From Hydrogenophilales bacterium (lineage in GTDB: Bacteria; Pseudomonadota; Gammaproteobacteria; Burkholderiales; Thiobacillaceae): a stretch of 64,000 bases of DNA. The stretch spans positions 1 to 64,000 of the forward strand of contig JACPYT010000003.1 in the NCBI GenBank assembly GCA_016195805.1. The letters run 5' to 3'. How positions within the stretch are numbered: the first letter of the stretch is position 1; each line of letters opens with the position of its first letter. Position numbers and translations under genes: made by a program. A model generated the notes under the pieces. That model saw only the letters and a list, made by a program, of their open reading frames with translations, ran no database searches and had not been told where the DNA came from. Shown piece by piece: positions 18,143-27,136 of this stretch.

Positions 18143-19456
18143 CTAGTGCAGCTTGATGCGCGCGCGCGTCGGCGTGCTGATGAAATGGGCGTAGGTCGTG
18201 AGCGAAGTCTTGAACCAGCCGTGCAGCGCGATCTGGTGCATCTTGTGCAGCGACCAGTAGACGAAGCGCGCCATCACGCCCTCGATCATGATGCTGCCGC
18301 CGGTGAGCGCCCCCATCAGGTTGCCGACGGTTGAAAAGCGGCCCAGCGCGATCAGCGAGCCGTAATCGCGGTAGACATACTCCGGCAGGGATTTGCCGCG
18401 GAAGCGCCGGCAGATCGATTTCGCCAGCATCGAGGCCTGCTGGTGCGCGGCCTGCGCGCGCGGCGGGACGAAGCCCTTGCCGTCGGGCATCGCACAGGCG
18501 GCGCAATCGCCGAAGGCGAAGATGTTGTCGTCGCGCGTGGTCTGCAGCGTGGGACGCACGACCAGCTGGTTGTTGCGGCTGGTTTCCAGTCCGTCGATGT
18601 CCTTGAGGAAGTCCGGTGCCTTGATGCCGGCCGACCACACCATCATGCTGGCGGGAATGAACTTGCCGTCGGCGGTCAGCATGCCGTCGGCGCGCACCTC
18701 GACGATGCGCTCGCCGGTGTGCATCTCCACTCCGAGCTCGGCCAGACGTTCGGCCGCAGCGGCCGACAGGCGCGGCGGCAGTCCAGGCAGGATGCGGTCG
18801 GAGGCCTCGACGATCAGCAGCTTCAGGCTCTTTTCCGGCTCGATGTGATCCATGCCGTAGTACGACAGCTCGCGCGTGGTGTCGTGCAGTTCGGCGGCGA
18901 GTTCGACGCCGGTGGCGCCGGCGCCGACGATGCCGACGGTAAGCTGGCCAGGCGCGACGGCCTCGGTCTGGGTATTCGCGCGCAGGCAGGCGTTGATGTG
19001 GCGGCGGTGGAATTCGCGCGCCTGCTCGGGGGTGTCGAGCATGATGCAGTGCTCCTTCACGCCCGGCACGCCGAAGTCGTTGCCGACCGAGCCAACCGCG
19101 ATGATCAGCGTGTCGTAACGAAAGCTGCGGCGGGGAATGATCTCGATGCCGCTCTCGTCCAGCGTGGGGGCGACACTGACTTCCTGGCGCTTGCGGTCGA
19201 GTCCGTCCATGCGCCCGAGGCGGAAGGTGAAATGGTGCCAGTGCCCCTGCGCCAGGTATTCCAGCCGCTCGGCGTAGGAGTCGAGGCTGCCCGCCGCAAC
19301 TTCGTACAGCAGCGGCTTCCACAGGTGCGAGGGCGAGGCGTCGATCAGCGTGATGTTCGCGCGCTTCTTTCCAATCTTGTCGCCCAGGCGGGTCGCCAGT
19401 TCCAGTCCGCCCGCGCCGCCACCCACGATGACGATTTCATGCACCTGCCGTTCCAT
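18143..19456 (-). CDS. ndh: Type II NADH:quinone oxidoreductase (NDH-2)
   Basis: This ~437-residue flavoprotein transfers electrons from NADH to quinone at the inner membrane without proton pumping. It has the FAD site EIVIVGGGAGGLELATRLGD at the N-terminus, the NADH site TVGIVGAGATGVELAAEL near residue 165 and the third FAD motif NIFAFGDCAA near residue 325. The C-terminus has amphipathic/hydrophobic segments for membrane attachment. I start at the ATG at 19456; the frame runs further upstream without family resemblance. It is a single gene with its own terminator. Confidence 0.92.
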   Translation of the reverse strand: MERQVHEIVIVGGGAGGLELATRLGDKIGKKRANITLIDASPSHLWKPLLYEVAAGSLDSYAERLEYLAQGHWHHFTFRLGRMDGLDRKRQEVSVAPTLDESGIEIIPRRSFRYDTLIIAVGSVGNDFGVPGVKEHCIMLDTPEQAREFHRRHINACLRANTQTEAVAPGQLTVGIVGAGATGVELAAELHDTTRELSYYGMDHIEPEKSLKLLIVEASDRILPGLPPRLSAAAAERLAELGVEMHTGERIVEVRADGMLTADGKFIPASMMVWSAGIKAPDFLKDIDGLETSRNNQLVVRPTLQTTRDDNIFAFGDCAACAMPDGKGFVPPRAQAAHQQASMLAKSICRRFRGKSLPEYVYRDYGSLIALGRFSTVGNLMGALTGGSIMIEGVMARFVYWSLHKMHQIALHGWFKTSLTTYAHFISTPTRARIKLH

Positions 19457-19645
19457 TGCCACAAATAGCCTCCCGTTTTCGTCGTAGCGCGATGATACTC
19501 GGAACATTAGCATTTACTTCTATTCTTTGTATGGCACGCGACGCGATTGAACTCGCTAGAATCCGTGCATCCCCGACAAGGGGACTCCGACTTTCTACGG
19601 GCTAAAGCCCGTGAAAGATCGTATGTCCCTACCCCAGGAACAACC

Positions 19646-21133
19646 ATGACCGAACCGCTGCTCGTCGCCCGCAACGCCGCCACCGACCTCTTCCTGCTGC
19701 CGCAGATGGCCAACCGCCATGGTCTCGTCACCGGCGCCACCGGCACCGGCAAGACCGTGACCCTGCAGACGCTGGCCGAGCACTTCTCCAGCATAGGCGT
19801 TCCCTGCTTCATGTCCGACGTGAAAGGCGACCTGTCGGGCGTGTCGCAGCCCGGCGGCGGCAGCGCCAAGGTGGCCGAGCGGGTCGAGTCGCTGAAACTC
19901 GAAGGCTTCGCCTACCAGGGCTATCCGGTCACCTTGTGGGATCCGTTCGGCGAAGCCGGCCATCCGGTGCGCGCCACCGTATCCGACATGGGGCCGCTGC
20001 TGCTGGGGCGCATGCTGGACCTCAACGAGACCCAGAGCGGGGTGCTCAACCTGGTGTTCAAGGTGGCGGACGACAACGGCCTGCTGCTGCTCGATCTGAA
20101 AGACCTGCGTGCGATGCTCGCCCACGTCGGCGACAACGCCAAGGAATTCACCACCGAATACGGTAACGTCTCCTCCGCCTCGATCGGCGCGATCCAGCGC
20201 GGCCTGCTGGCGCTGGAATCGCAGGGGGGCGAACAGATCTTCGGCGAACCGATGCTGAACATCGCCGATCTGATCCAGACCGACCGCGGCCGCGGCGTCA
20301 TCAACATCCTCTCGGCCGACCGCCTGATGCAGTCGCCGAAAATGTACGCCACGCTGCTGCTGTGGCTGTTGTCCGAACTGTTCGAGAACCTGCCCGAGGC
20401 CGGCGACCTCGACAAGCCGAAGCTGGTGTTCTTCTTCGACGAGGCACACCTGCTGTTCACCGACGCCCCCGCTGCGCTGGTGGAAAAAATCGAGCAGGTG
20501 GTGCGGCTGATTCGTTCCAAGGGCGTCGGCGTGTACTTCGTCACACAGAATCCGGCCGACGTGCCCGACAAGGTGCTGTCGCAGCTCGGCAACCGCGTGC
20601 AGCACGCGCTGCGCGCCTTCTCGCCGCGCGACCAGAAAGCGGTCAAGGCGGCGGCCGAAACCATGCGCGACAACCCGGCGCTGGACGAAGCCACCGTCAT
20701 CACCGAACTCGGCGTGGGCGAGGCGCTGGTCTCACTGCTCGACGAGAAGGGCCGCCCCGGCGTGGTCGAGCGCGCCTTCATCGTGCCACCGCGGGGCCAG
20801 ATCGGTCCGATCACCGATGCCCAGCGCAAGCAGTTGATGCAGACTTCACTGGTGGCAGGGGTCTATGACAAACCGGTCGACCGCGAATCCGCCTATGAAA
20901 CGCTGAAGGCGCGCGCGGAACAATCGGCACAGGCAGCGCAGCAGGCCAAAACCGCAGCCCAGACTCCAGCGGACAGCGGACTGGGCGGGGTGCTGGGCGG
21001 TATCCTGACAGGGGGCGGCCGCCGCGAAAGCGCCGCCGAAGCGCTGGCCAAATCCGCCGCCCGCGCCATCGGAAGCCAGATCGGCCGCTCGATCATCCGC
21101 GGCGTGCTGGGCAGCCTGTTCGGCAAGCGCTGA
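19646..21133 (+). CDS. HerA-like ATPase (DUF853 family)
   Basis: This 495-residue protein belongs to the DUF853/HerA-like ATPase group related to FtsK/HerA translocases. It has Walker [14 protein letters not shown] near residue 30 and Walker [14 protein letters not shown] near residue 265, then [18 protein letters not shown]. The C-terminus is Ala/Gln-rich and ends in a glycine-rich segment ([15 protein letters not shown]). The ATG at 19646 follows CCCCAGGAACAACC. No NurA nuclease partner is nearby, so this is the housekeeping-type solo homologue; its role is unknown. Confidence 0.87.
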   Translation: MTEPLLVARNAATDLFLLPQMANRHGLVTGATGTGKTVTLQTLAEHFSSIGVPCFMSDVKGDLSGVSQPGGGSAKVAERVESLKLEGFAYQGYPVTLWDPFGEAGHPVRATVSDMGPLLLGRMLDLNETQSGVLNLVFKVADDNGLLLLDLKDLRAMLAHVGDNAKEFTTEYGNVSSASIGAIQRGLLALESQGGEQIFGEPMLNIADLIQTDRGRGVINILSADRLMQSPKMYATLLLWLLSELFENLPEAGDLDKPKLVFFFDEAHLLFTDAPAALVEKIEQVVRLIRSKGVGVYFVTQNPADVPDKVLSQLGNRVQHALRAFSPRDQKAVKAAAETMRDNPALDEATVITELGVGEALVSLLDEKGRPGVVERAFIVPPRGQIGPITDAQRKQLMQTSLVAGVYDKPVDRESAYETLKARAEQSAQAAQQAKTAAQTPADSGLGGVLGGILTGGGRRESAAEALAKSAARAIGSQIGRSIIRGVLGSLFGKR

Positions 21134-21149
21134 CGCGCGGCAGCGCCTT

Positions 21150-21938
21150 TCAAGCGAAGAGGCGTGCGAGTTCGGCGCCCGGATCGGCAGCGCGCATGAA
21201 GGCCTCGCCGACCAGAAACCCATTGACCCGATGGCTGCGCATGCGGGCGACATCGGACGGCGCGAGGATGCCGGATTCGGTGATGACGATGCGGTCGCTG
21301 CCGATCTTCGGTAGTAAATCCAGCGTGGTGTCGAGGCTGACCTCGAAGGTGCGCAGGTTGCGGTTGTTGATCCCCTGCAGCGGTGTTTTCAATTGCAGTG
21401 CGGCATCGAGCTCATCGGCGTTGTGCGACTCGACCAGCACCGCCATCCCCAACTCGAACGCCAGCGCTTCGAGCGCCTGCATCGCCGGCAGGTCCAGCGC
21501 GGCGACGATCAGCAGGATGCAGTCCGCCCCCATCGCCCGCGCTTCGTAGACCTGGTAGGGGTCGATGATGAAATCCTTGCGCAGCACCGGCAGCGCACAC
21601 GCGGCGCGCGCTTCACGCAAATATTCGGCGCTGCCCTGGAAATACTCGCGGTCGGTCAGCACCGACAGGCACACGGCGCCGCCTGCCTGGTAGCTCGCCG
21701 CGATCTCGGCCGGACGGAAGTCGGGGCGGATCACGCCCTTCGACGGGCTCGCCTTCTTGATTTCGGCGATCACCGCCGGCAAGCCGGCCGCGATCTTCGC
21801 GCGCAGTGCGCCGACGAAATCGCGTGGCGGCAATGCGGCGGCAGAACGCGCCTGCATCTCGGCCAGCGGCACCGTCGCGAGCCCGGCGGCGATTTCCTCG
21901 CGCTTGGTGGCGAGGATCTTTTCGAGGATATCGGACAT
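21150..21938 (-). CDS. trpC: Indole-3-glycerol phosphate synthase TrpC
   Basis: TrpC closes the indole ring in tryptophan synthesis. The 262-residue TIM-barrel protein shows [16 protein letters not shown], the catalytic segment [20 protein letters not shown] and [12 protein letters not shown], then ITESGI. The ATG at 21938 lies 5 bases from the trpD stop. It is the last gene of the leftward trpG-trpD-trpC group and converges on the HerA-like gene with only 16 bases between the stops. Confidence 0.96.
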   Translation of the reverse strand: MSDILEKILATKREEIAAGLATVPLAEMQARSAAALPPRDFVGALRAKIAAGLPAVIAEIKKASPSKGVIRPDFRPAEIAASYQAGGAVCLSVLTDREYFQGSAEYLREARAACALPVLRKDFIIDPYQVYEARAMGADCILLIVAALDLPAMQALEALAFELGMAVLVESHNADELDAALQLKTPLQGINNRNLRTFEVSLDTTLDLLPKIGSDRIVITESGILAPSDVARMRSHRVNGFLVGEAFMRAADPGAELARLFA

Positions 21939-21943
21939 CGTGC

Positions 21944-22975
21944 TCAAGCCCCCGTGGCGCGCTGGGAGAACGCCACCAGCTGCTTCAACTTCTCGCGCGC
22001 CGCGCCGCTCGCAATCGCCGCGCGCGCCAGTTCGATACCCTCGCCCAGGGTGTCGGCCCGGTCGGCCACGTAGATGGCGGCGCCGGCGTTGAGCAGCACG
22101 ATGTCGCAGGCCGGCCCGGGCAGGCCGTCGAGCACGGACAGCAGCATGTCCTTGGCCTGCGTGGCGTCCCACACCTTAAGCGCTTCGCTGCCGCAGGGCT
22201 CCAGCCCGAATTCGCGCGGGTGGATCGTGTATTCGCTGACCTCGCCGTCCTTCAGTTCGCCGACCAGCGTCTCGCCGGCGAGCGTGATCTCGTCCATGCC
22301 GTCGGATCCATGCACAACCATGACATGGCGACTACCGAGGCGCTGCAGCACGCGTACCAGAATGCCGACCAGGTCGGGATGGAACACGCCCAGCAGCTGA
22401 TGCGGCGCGCCGGCCGGGTTGGTGAGCGGACCAAGGATGTTGAAAATCGTGCGCACGCCGAGTTCGCGGCGCACCGGCGCGGCGTGCTTCATCGCGCCGT
22501 GGAATTTCGGCGCGAACATGAAGCCGATGCCGATGGCGTCGATACTCTCCGCCACCTGCCCGGGCGTGAGGTCGAGATTCACGCCCAGCGCCTCGAGCAC
22601 GTCGGCACTGCCGCTGGTCGACGACACCGAACGCCCGCCGTGCTTGGCGACGCGCGCCCCGGCCGCGGCGGCGACGAAGGCGGCCGTGGTCGAAATATTG
22701 AAGGTATGCGCGGCGTCGCCGCCGGTGCCGCAGGTGTCGACCAGGTTCGCGCTGTTCCGCGCCGGCACCTGGGCGGCGAATTCGCGCATCACCTGCGCCG
22801 CGGCGGCGATCTCGCCGACGGTCTCCTTCTTCACGCGCAGGCCAGTGATGATGCCGGCGATCTGCACCGGCGTGAGCTCGCCGCGCATGATCTGGCGCAT
22901 CAGAGACAGCATCTCGTCGTGGAAGATTTCGCGCTGCTCGACCAGCCGGGCGAGCGCCTGCTGCGGCGTGATCAT
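21944..22975 (-). CDS. trpD: Anthranilate phosphoribosyltransferase TrpD
   Basis: TrpD attaches phosphoribose to anthranilate. The 343-residue protein has the PRPP-binding segment [20 protein letters not shown], then [11 protein letters not shown] and [10 protein letters not shown]. Its ATG overlaps the trpG stop (ATGA), indicating coupling. Confidence 0.97.
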   Translation of the reverse strand: MITPQQALARLVEQREIFHDEMLSLMRQIMRGELTPVQIAGIITGLRVKKETVGEIAAAAQVMREFAAQVPARNSANLVDTCGTGGDAAHTFNISTTAAFVAAAAGARVAKHGGRSVSSTSGSADVLEALGVNLDLTPGQVAESIDAIGIGFMFAPKFHGAMKHAAPVRRELGVRTIFNILGPLTNPAGAPHQLLGVFHPDLVGILVRVLQRLGSRHVMVVHGSDGMDEITLAGETLVGELKDGEVSEYTIHPREFGLEPCGSEALKVWDATQAKDMLLSVLDGLPGPACDIVLLNAGAAIYVADRADTLGEGIELARAAIASGAAREKLKQLVAFSQRATGA

Positions 22976-23541
22976 CGCGTGCCCTTCAGGAAATTCGCCA
23001 GCATGGCGTGGCCGTGCTCGGTAAGGATGGATTCGGGATGGAACTGCACACCCTCGACCGCCAGCGTCTTGTGGCGCACCCCCATGATCTCGCCGTCATC
23101 GGTCCACGCGGTGATTTCCAGGCAGTCCGGCAGCGTCTCGCGCTCGATCACCAGCGAATGGTAGCGGGTGGCGCGGAAGGGATTGGGCAGCCCCTTGAAC
23201 ACGCCGACGTCGAGGTGATGGATCATTGAGGTCTTGCCGTGCATCAGCTCCTTCGCCCGCACGATTTTTCCGCCGAACGCCTGGCCGATGCTCTGGTGGC
23301 CGAGGCAGACGCCGAGGATGGGAATCCTGCCGGCGAATTCCGTGATCAGCGGCACCGAGACGCCCGCTTCGTTGGGCGTGCAGGGGCCGGGCGAGACCAC
23401 GATATGGTCGGGCTTCAGCGCGGCAATGCCGGCGAGGTCGATCTCATCGTTGCGGATGACCTTGACGTCTTCGCCCAGCTCGCCGAAATACTGCACGAGG
23501 TTGTAGGTGAAGCTGTCGTAATTGTCGATCATTAAAAGCAT
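22972..23541 (-). CDS. trpG: Anthranilate synthase glutamine amidotransferase subunit
   Basis: TrpG supplies ammonia from glutamine to TrpE; in many bacteria the same protein also serves p-aminobenzoate synthesis (PabA). The 189-residue class I amidotransferase has [13 protein letters not shown], the nucleophile in [17 protein letters not shown] and the His-Glu pair in [14 protein letters not shown]. The ATG at 23541 is preceded by AAAGGATACATGCGCC. Its usual upstream neighbour trpE lies 14.3 kb away in this window, so it must use a promoter in the accessory DNA. Confidence 0.95.
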   Translation of the reverse strand: MLLMIDNYDSFTYNLVQYFGELGEDVKVIRNDEIDLAGIAALKPDHIVVSPGPCTPNEAGVSVPLITEFAGRIPILGVCLGHQSIGQAFGGKIVRAKELMHGKTSMIHHLDVGVFKGLPNPFRATRYHSLVIERETLPDCLEITAWTDDGEIMGVRHKTLAVEGVQFHPESILTEHGHAMLANFLKGTR

Positions 23542-23937
23542 GGCGCATGTATCCTTTTGTTTTTCATCGTGAATGGCCAAGGACCTCATTCAACACCCGC
23601 CTGGATACCCGCTTTTGCTTCTGATACCCCGAGCCTTATGTCTGGAACCGACAGCACGAAAGCTGCCATTGTCGCCCAGATCAGCCTCCATATAAACCCT
23701 TGCCCTGCCCCCGTATTGGCTGCCCTTGCCCTCGCCAAAACCCGTTTTCCGACCCAGTCGGCCGATACACCGTGTTGGCCTAACCCACGGGGCAAAACAA
23801 TAGAGAAGAAGTGTGCCGCCTCCCTCGGTTCAAATCCCTATCGGCAGGGAGTAGACTTTTTCTCCAGGCATCGCCTCGCTGAATGCCAGAGACCTTGTCG
23901 AACCCGGGCAAACATAACAAGCAAGGAGCAGGTCCAA
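23542..23937. other. Intergenic region upstream of trpG
   Basis: No supported gene is seen in these ~396 bases. The frame that continues the following DUF1566 gene upstream is open but has no recognisable domain and lacks a ribosome binding site. The promoter now serving trpG-D-C must lie here, but I cannot pick it out with confidence. This is one edge of the DNA that separates trpG from trpE. Confidence 0.5.
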
Positions 23938-24552
23938 ATGGAGACATCCCGCGTCATCCTCGCTCTGGTTGCAGGACTGGGCCTGCCCGGCGTTGTCCAG
24001 GCCACCCTGGTCGATCGGGGCGGCGGGCTCATATACGACACCGACCTCAATGTCACCTGGCTGGCGGACGCCAACTACGCCAGGACCAGCGGTTATGCCG
24101 CCACGTTGCATGGCTCCGGAAGCGATGGCCGGATGACCTGGAGTCAGGCCGAAACCTGGGTTGCCCATCTCGTGTACCACGATCCCGTGCGCAATGTCGA
24201 TCTGAGGGGCTGGCGGTTGCCCACGACGCTGCAGCCAGACCCGACCTGCAGCGTCCAGTCCGGCGGGGATTCCTTTGGCTACCACTGCACCGGCAGCGAA
24301 CTGGGGCACCTGTTCTACGAAGGGCTGGGCGGGAAAACGGCCACCCCGATCGGCACGGCGCACAACGGCAGCTACAGCCTGTTTTCGCATGGCCCGGACA
24401 GCCTGTACTGGTCCGGTACGGAATATGCCCCCGATGCAAGCCGGGCCTGGGGATTCATGTTCGACAGCGGCAGCTCGCTCGCCGGCGGCAAGGGCAATCG
24501 CATGTACGTCCTGCCGGTTCGCCCCGGCGATGTCGGCATCGCCGCTCGCTAA
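23938..24552 (+). CDS. Secreted DUF1566 domain protein
   Basis: This 204-residue protein has a signal peptide (ILALVAGLGLPGVVQAT) and one DUF1566-like domain. It shows the typical start LIYDTDLNVTWLADANYA, a WSQAETWVAHL segment, GWRLPTT and the closing YWSGTEYAP..AWGFMFDSG pattern. Its function is unknown; such proteins are exported and often occur with extracellular or cell-surface genes. The ATG at 23938 follows AAGGAGCAGGTCCAA. A strong terminator follows. Confidence 0.82.
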   Translation: METSRVILALVAGLGLPGVVQATLVDRGGGLIYDTDLNVTWLADANYARTSGYAATLHGSGSDGRMTWSQAETWVAHLVYHDPVRNVDLRGWRLPTTLQPDPTCSVQSGGDSFGYHCTGSELGHLFYEGLGGKTATPIGTAHNGSYSLFSHGPDSLYWSGTEYAPDASRAWGFMFDSGSSLAGGKGNRMYVLPVRPGDVGIAAR

Positions 24553-24608
24553 CGGGCAGCGGGGGCCGCTTCCACGTTGGCGCACCGGACCACTCGCCTG
24601 TTTGAGCC

Positions 24609-24644
24609 ATGCAAAAGGCCAACCGACGGGTTGGCCTTTTGCAT
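24609..24644. terminator. Bidirectional terminator between DUF1566 gene and cytochrome c gene
   Basis: A perfect 16-base stem (24609-24624 with 24629-24644) with a GACG loop carries A4 and T4 runs inside the stem. It lies 57 bases beyond the rightward DUF1566 gene and 35 bases beyond the leftward cytochrome gene. Confidence 0.85.
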
Positions 24645-24678
24645 GGGGACAACTTGCCCCGATTTGCGGCGCTGCAAC

Positions 24679-25326
24679 CTACTGCGGCGAAATCCCCTGC
24701 AGATACGTCGTCACGGCAATCATGTCTGAAGGCGTCAGGCCATGGACCAGCGGCTTCATCATCGCGCCGGCGGGGCGCTGGTCGGTCTGCGACAGAATGT
24801 GCAGCTGTTTGATCATGTAGTCCTTATGCTGGCCCGCCAGGCGGGGAAAGGTGCCATTGCCCATGCCTTGCGCGCCGTGGCAGCCCGCACAGGCGGCGAC
24901 TTCCTCTTTGGGATTGCCGTTCTCGAACAGCGCCTTTCCTTCGGCAACCAATGCCGGGTCGCCGGTGACATTGGGCGCGTCCTTCTGCTGCGAGAAATAG
25001 GTGGCCAGTCCCTTGATCTGTTCATCCGTCAGTTTCCGGGCGATCCCCCACATGTACTCGGAGCCTTCCGGATCGGAGCGGTTATGGCTGCGGAAGTAGG
25101 TCAGTTGGGCAACCAGGTAGTCCTCCTGCTGCCCGGCCAGCTTGGGGAAATTGGGATTGATCGAGTTGCCGTCCACGCTATGGCAATTCGAACACACCTG
25201 CATGGCAAGCGTTTTGCCCTGAACCTGCGGATTGCCGAGATCCCGCGAACGCTCCAGGTTGGAGCACCCCCCGATCGCAAGGCTCGCAATGGCCAATGTC
25301 AGGGTCGTATACAAAGCTGTCTTCAT
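24679..25326 (-). CDS. Diheme c-type cytochrome lipoprotein (cytochrome c4-like)
   Basis: This 215-residue protein has a signal peptide with a lipobox (AIGGC near residue 20), so it is probably a membrane-anchored periplasmic lipoprotein. Two heme sites are present, CSNCH near residue 45 and CAGCH near residue 140, in duplicated halves each followed by FPKLAGQQEDYL or FPRLAGQHKDYM. That duplication is the hallmark of the cytochrome c4 type. It lies 52 bases downstream of the outer-membrane cytochrome-porin on the same strand and is a plausible periplasmic electron acceptor for it. Confidence 0.88.
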   Translation of the reverse strand: MKTALYTTLTLAIASLAIGGCSNLERSRDLGNPQVQGKTLAMQVCSNCHSVDGNSINPNFPKLAGQQEDYLVAQLTYFRSHNRSDPEGSEYMWGIARKLTDEQIKGLATYFSQQKDAPNVTGDPALVAEGKALFENGNPKEEVAACAGCHGAQGMGNGTFPRLAGQHKDYMIKQLHILSQTDQRPAGAMMKPLVHGLTPSDMIAVTTYLQGISPQ

Positions 25327-25378
25327 GTTGAGTCCCTTTAAGTCAGTATAAAGTGCGCTGTCGGGCTAACCGGCCTCG

Positions 25379-26782
25379 TCAGTAGGCACCCCACACATAG
25401 AAGAACAACGTGTCGTTGGCGCTGGCACTGCGACCCAAGCCATCGTAATTGCTGCTGGCACCGTTGAATTTCGTGTAATGCCAATATTGCGCACCGACGC
25501 GAAGATACTGCACGGGGGTCCAGAACACCTCTGGGACCCACACTGTCGTGTCCGGACTTCCGGCCATGTTGCCGGAAATATCGGTCGGTACGGGCGGGTT
25601 GGATCCCGCATAAAACGTGGCATCGGTGGAACCAGTGAGCTGCTGGTAGGCCAGACTGCCGCCATATTTGGCGTTGTAGACATAGGCCACCTTCATTTTC
25701 AGTTCCTTCAGGGTCTCGTTTGCATTATCAGCACCGGCTGTACCGACCAACGCAGGGTTGCCCCACCTCACGTTTTCGTGGATGTAGCTGATGTGGGCCG
25801 TGACCGTGTGCGGATCGAGAATGTACTGGTATTGCGCATCCAGCCCGTAGTCCTTGTAATGATCGGTGGGCAGCGTAACGTCATTCCCCTCGTGAATATC
25901 CGCCACGAGTCCGGACGTTCCGATCATGAGGTTATGCGGGCCAAACTCCTTCGTGTAGGCAAGGCGCCAGTACGGTGCCCCGTCCTTGATTCGAGCGATG
26001 CCGGCGTTGCCTCCCGGATGCAAAAATCCAAAAGGTCCGTTGGCTGTCTTGTACATGGAGAGTTCGCCATACACGCTCTTGTTCCAGTAAGCATAGACGC
26101 CGGCGCCCACCGCGTTCTGTGCAAGACCGCCATCCAGCAGGGGCGATGCGGGCGCGCCCAGGGCAAATTTCGGCCCGATATAGGGGTAGCCCCATGCCGG
26201 GGTGCTGTTCCAGACGTCCTGCATGCTCGGATTGTTGTTGGCGAAGGCGCCGACGATCAGATCGTTGCCAGGTGAAATAAAACGGTCGGCATAGCGTAGT
26301 TCCGTATTGTCCGGAGTTAGGTAGCCCTCATAGGGCCCCACCCCGGGCGTTTTCTGATGGTCGTAGTTCGCGTAGGTCGCCTGAGCGAACACCCCGAGGT
26401 TGTCGGTGATCTTGCCGGCAAGGAACACGCTGGCGAAATCGAACATTGGCTGGCCGTTCTTGTAGAAATCCGTGGTGTCCTTCACCCCCGCGGAATCCTT
26501 GGGGTTGCGGACGTTCGTGTAGTCGATCACCGCCATCACCGAGAGGGGGATGGAGCGGCTGCCCAGCGTATAGCCGGTGAGCTTGAACAGTCGCCCATAT
26601 TGGGTCAGTTCAGGGAACTGGCCGCCCGCGTGACAGGCCAGACAGTTTTGTCCCGTCTGCCGGGCAAAGGCGGGGAGAGCGTAGCTGGGGAAAGACCACA
26701 CCCCCAACAAAACAAGCGTAGCCAGTGCTGGGAGTATCTCCCGCACCTTCAGGATGTGGCGCCATACAAATTTGGTAATCAA
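25379..26782 (-). CDS. Outer-membrane monoheme cytochrome-porin (Cyc2-like)
   Basis: The 467-residue protein has a signal peptide ending near SYALPA, then one heme-binding CLACH in PAFARQTGQNCLACHAGG, followed by FPELTQYGRLFKLTGYTLG. About 400 residues of alternating aromatic/polar beta-strand character follow, ending in an aromatic residue (VWGAY), as expected for an outer-membrane barrel. This architecture, an N-terminal c-heme fused to a porin, and the heme-site context resemble the Cyc2 family of iron oxidisers, although a related cytochrome-porin of other function is possible. Translation likely starts at TTG (26782), with GGGGAG six bases upstream; no in-frame ATG exists before the heme. 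It pairs with the diheme cytochrome downstream. Confidence 0.8.
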   Translation of the reverse strand: MITKFVWRHILKVREILPALATLVLLGVWSFPSYALPAFARQTGQNCLACHAGGQFPELTQYGRLFKLTGYTLGSRSIPLSVMAVIDYTNVRNPKDSAGVKDTTDFYKNGQPMFDFASVFLAGKITDNLGVFAQATYANYDHQKTPGVGPYEGYLTPDNTELRYADRFISPGNDLIVGAFANNNPSMQDVWNSTPAWGYPYIGPKFALGAPASPLLDGGLAQNAVGAGVYAYWNKSVYGELSMYKTANGPFGFLHPGGNAGIARIKDGAPYWRLAYTKEFGPHNLMIGTSGLVADIHEGNDVTLPTDHYKDYGLDAQYQYILDPHTVTAHISYIHENVRWGNPALVGTAGADNANETLKELKMKVAYVYNAKYGGSLAYQQLTGSTDATFYAGSNPPVPTDISGNMAGSPDTTVWVPEVFWTPVQYLRVGAQYWHYTKFNGASSNYDGLGRSASANDTLFFYVWGAY

Positions 26783-26855
26783 GAGAGTCTCCCCAAGCTG
26801 TCGACATTGAAAACAGGTTGCCTAGTCCACCCCAGCCACGACGCGGCCACCGCAA

Positions 26856-26917
26856 GTGTTGCAAAACACAACTACGTTACAAAACGAACCATGCACAGAT
26901 AAGCGGTGTTGCAAAAC
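26856..26917 (-). promoter_or_regulatory. Three GTTRCAAAAC repeats before the cytochrome-porin gene
   Basis: GTTGCAAAAC occurs at 26858-26867 and 26908-26917, each inside the 12-base GTGTTGCAAAAC, and the variant GTTACAAAAC at 26876-26885. All are in the same orientation, 74-135 bases before the start codon. They look like direct-repeat binding sites for an activator or repressor; none has been assigned. Confidence 0.55.
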
Positions 26918-26934
26918 TGAACAGTCCAAATAAT

Positions 26935-26950
26935 AGGATATTGATATCCT
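26935..26950. promoter_or_regulatory. Perfect palindrome AGGATAT-TG-ATATCCT
   Basis: Seven-base arms around a 2-base centre form a symmetrical site about 155 bases before the cytochrome-porin start. It lies between the tandem repeat and the GTTRCAAAAC repeats. It could be an operator; the arms are too short and AT-rich for a terminator. Confidence 0.5.
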
Positions 26951-26958
26951 TTATTCAA

Positions 26959-26993
26959 TACATTGACCGAAAAAATACATTGACCGGAAAAAA
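26959..26993. repeat. Tandem 17/18-bp repeat upstream of the cytochrome-porin gene
   Basis: TACATTGACCGAAAAAA (26959-26975) is followed directly by TACATTGACCGGAAAAAA (26976-26993). The two copies differ by one inserted G. They lie between the sqr terminator and the palindrome at 26935. Confidence 0.8.
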
Positions 26994-27090
26994 CTGTCGG
27001 CCACTCCATCCCGGCCTCAACCCAGCATGCATTTAGCCTAGTACACAACACCCACGGTTAAGCATTAGTTGCATCAAAACCACACACATG

Positions 27091-27113
27091 AAAAAAGCGC
27101 CCGCAGGCGCTTT
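27091..27113 (-). terminator. Rho-independent terminator of sqr
   Basis: On the minus strand AAAGCGCC / GGCGCTTT forms a stem with a 4-base loop, ending in T6, 24 bases beyond the sqr stop. Confidence 0.85.
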
Positions 27114-27136
27114 AGGTCAGATGTTGCGAGGAGGCG

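Noticed and set aside
19646-21133. HerA-NurA or defence-type translocase system
   Set aside because: The ATPase belongs to the solo DUF853 type. Its neighbours (trpC, NDH-2) are housekeeping genes and no nuclease or defence gene is adjacent.
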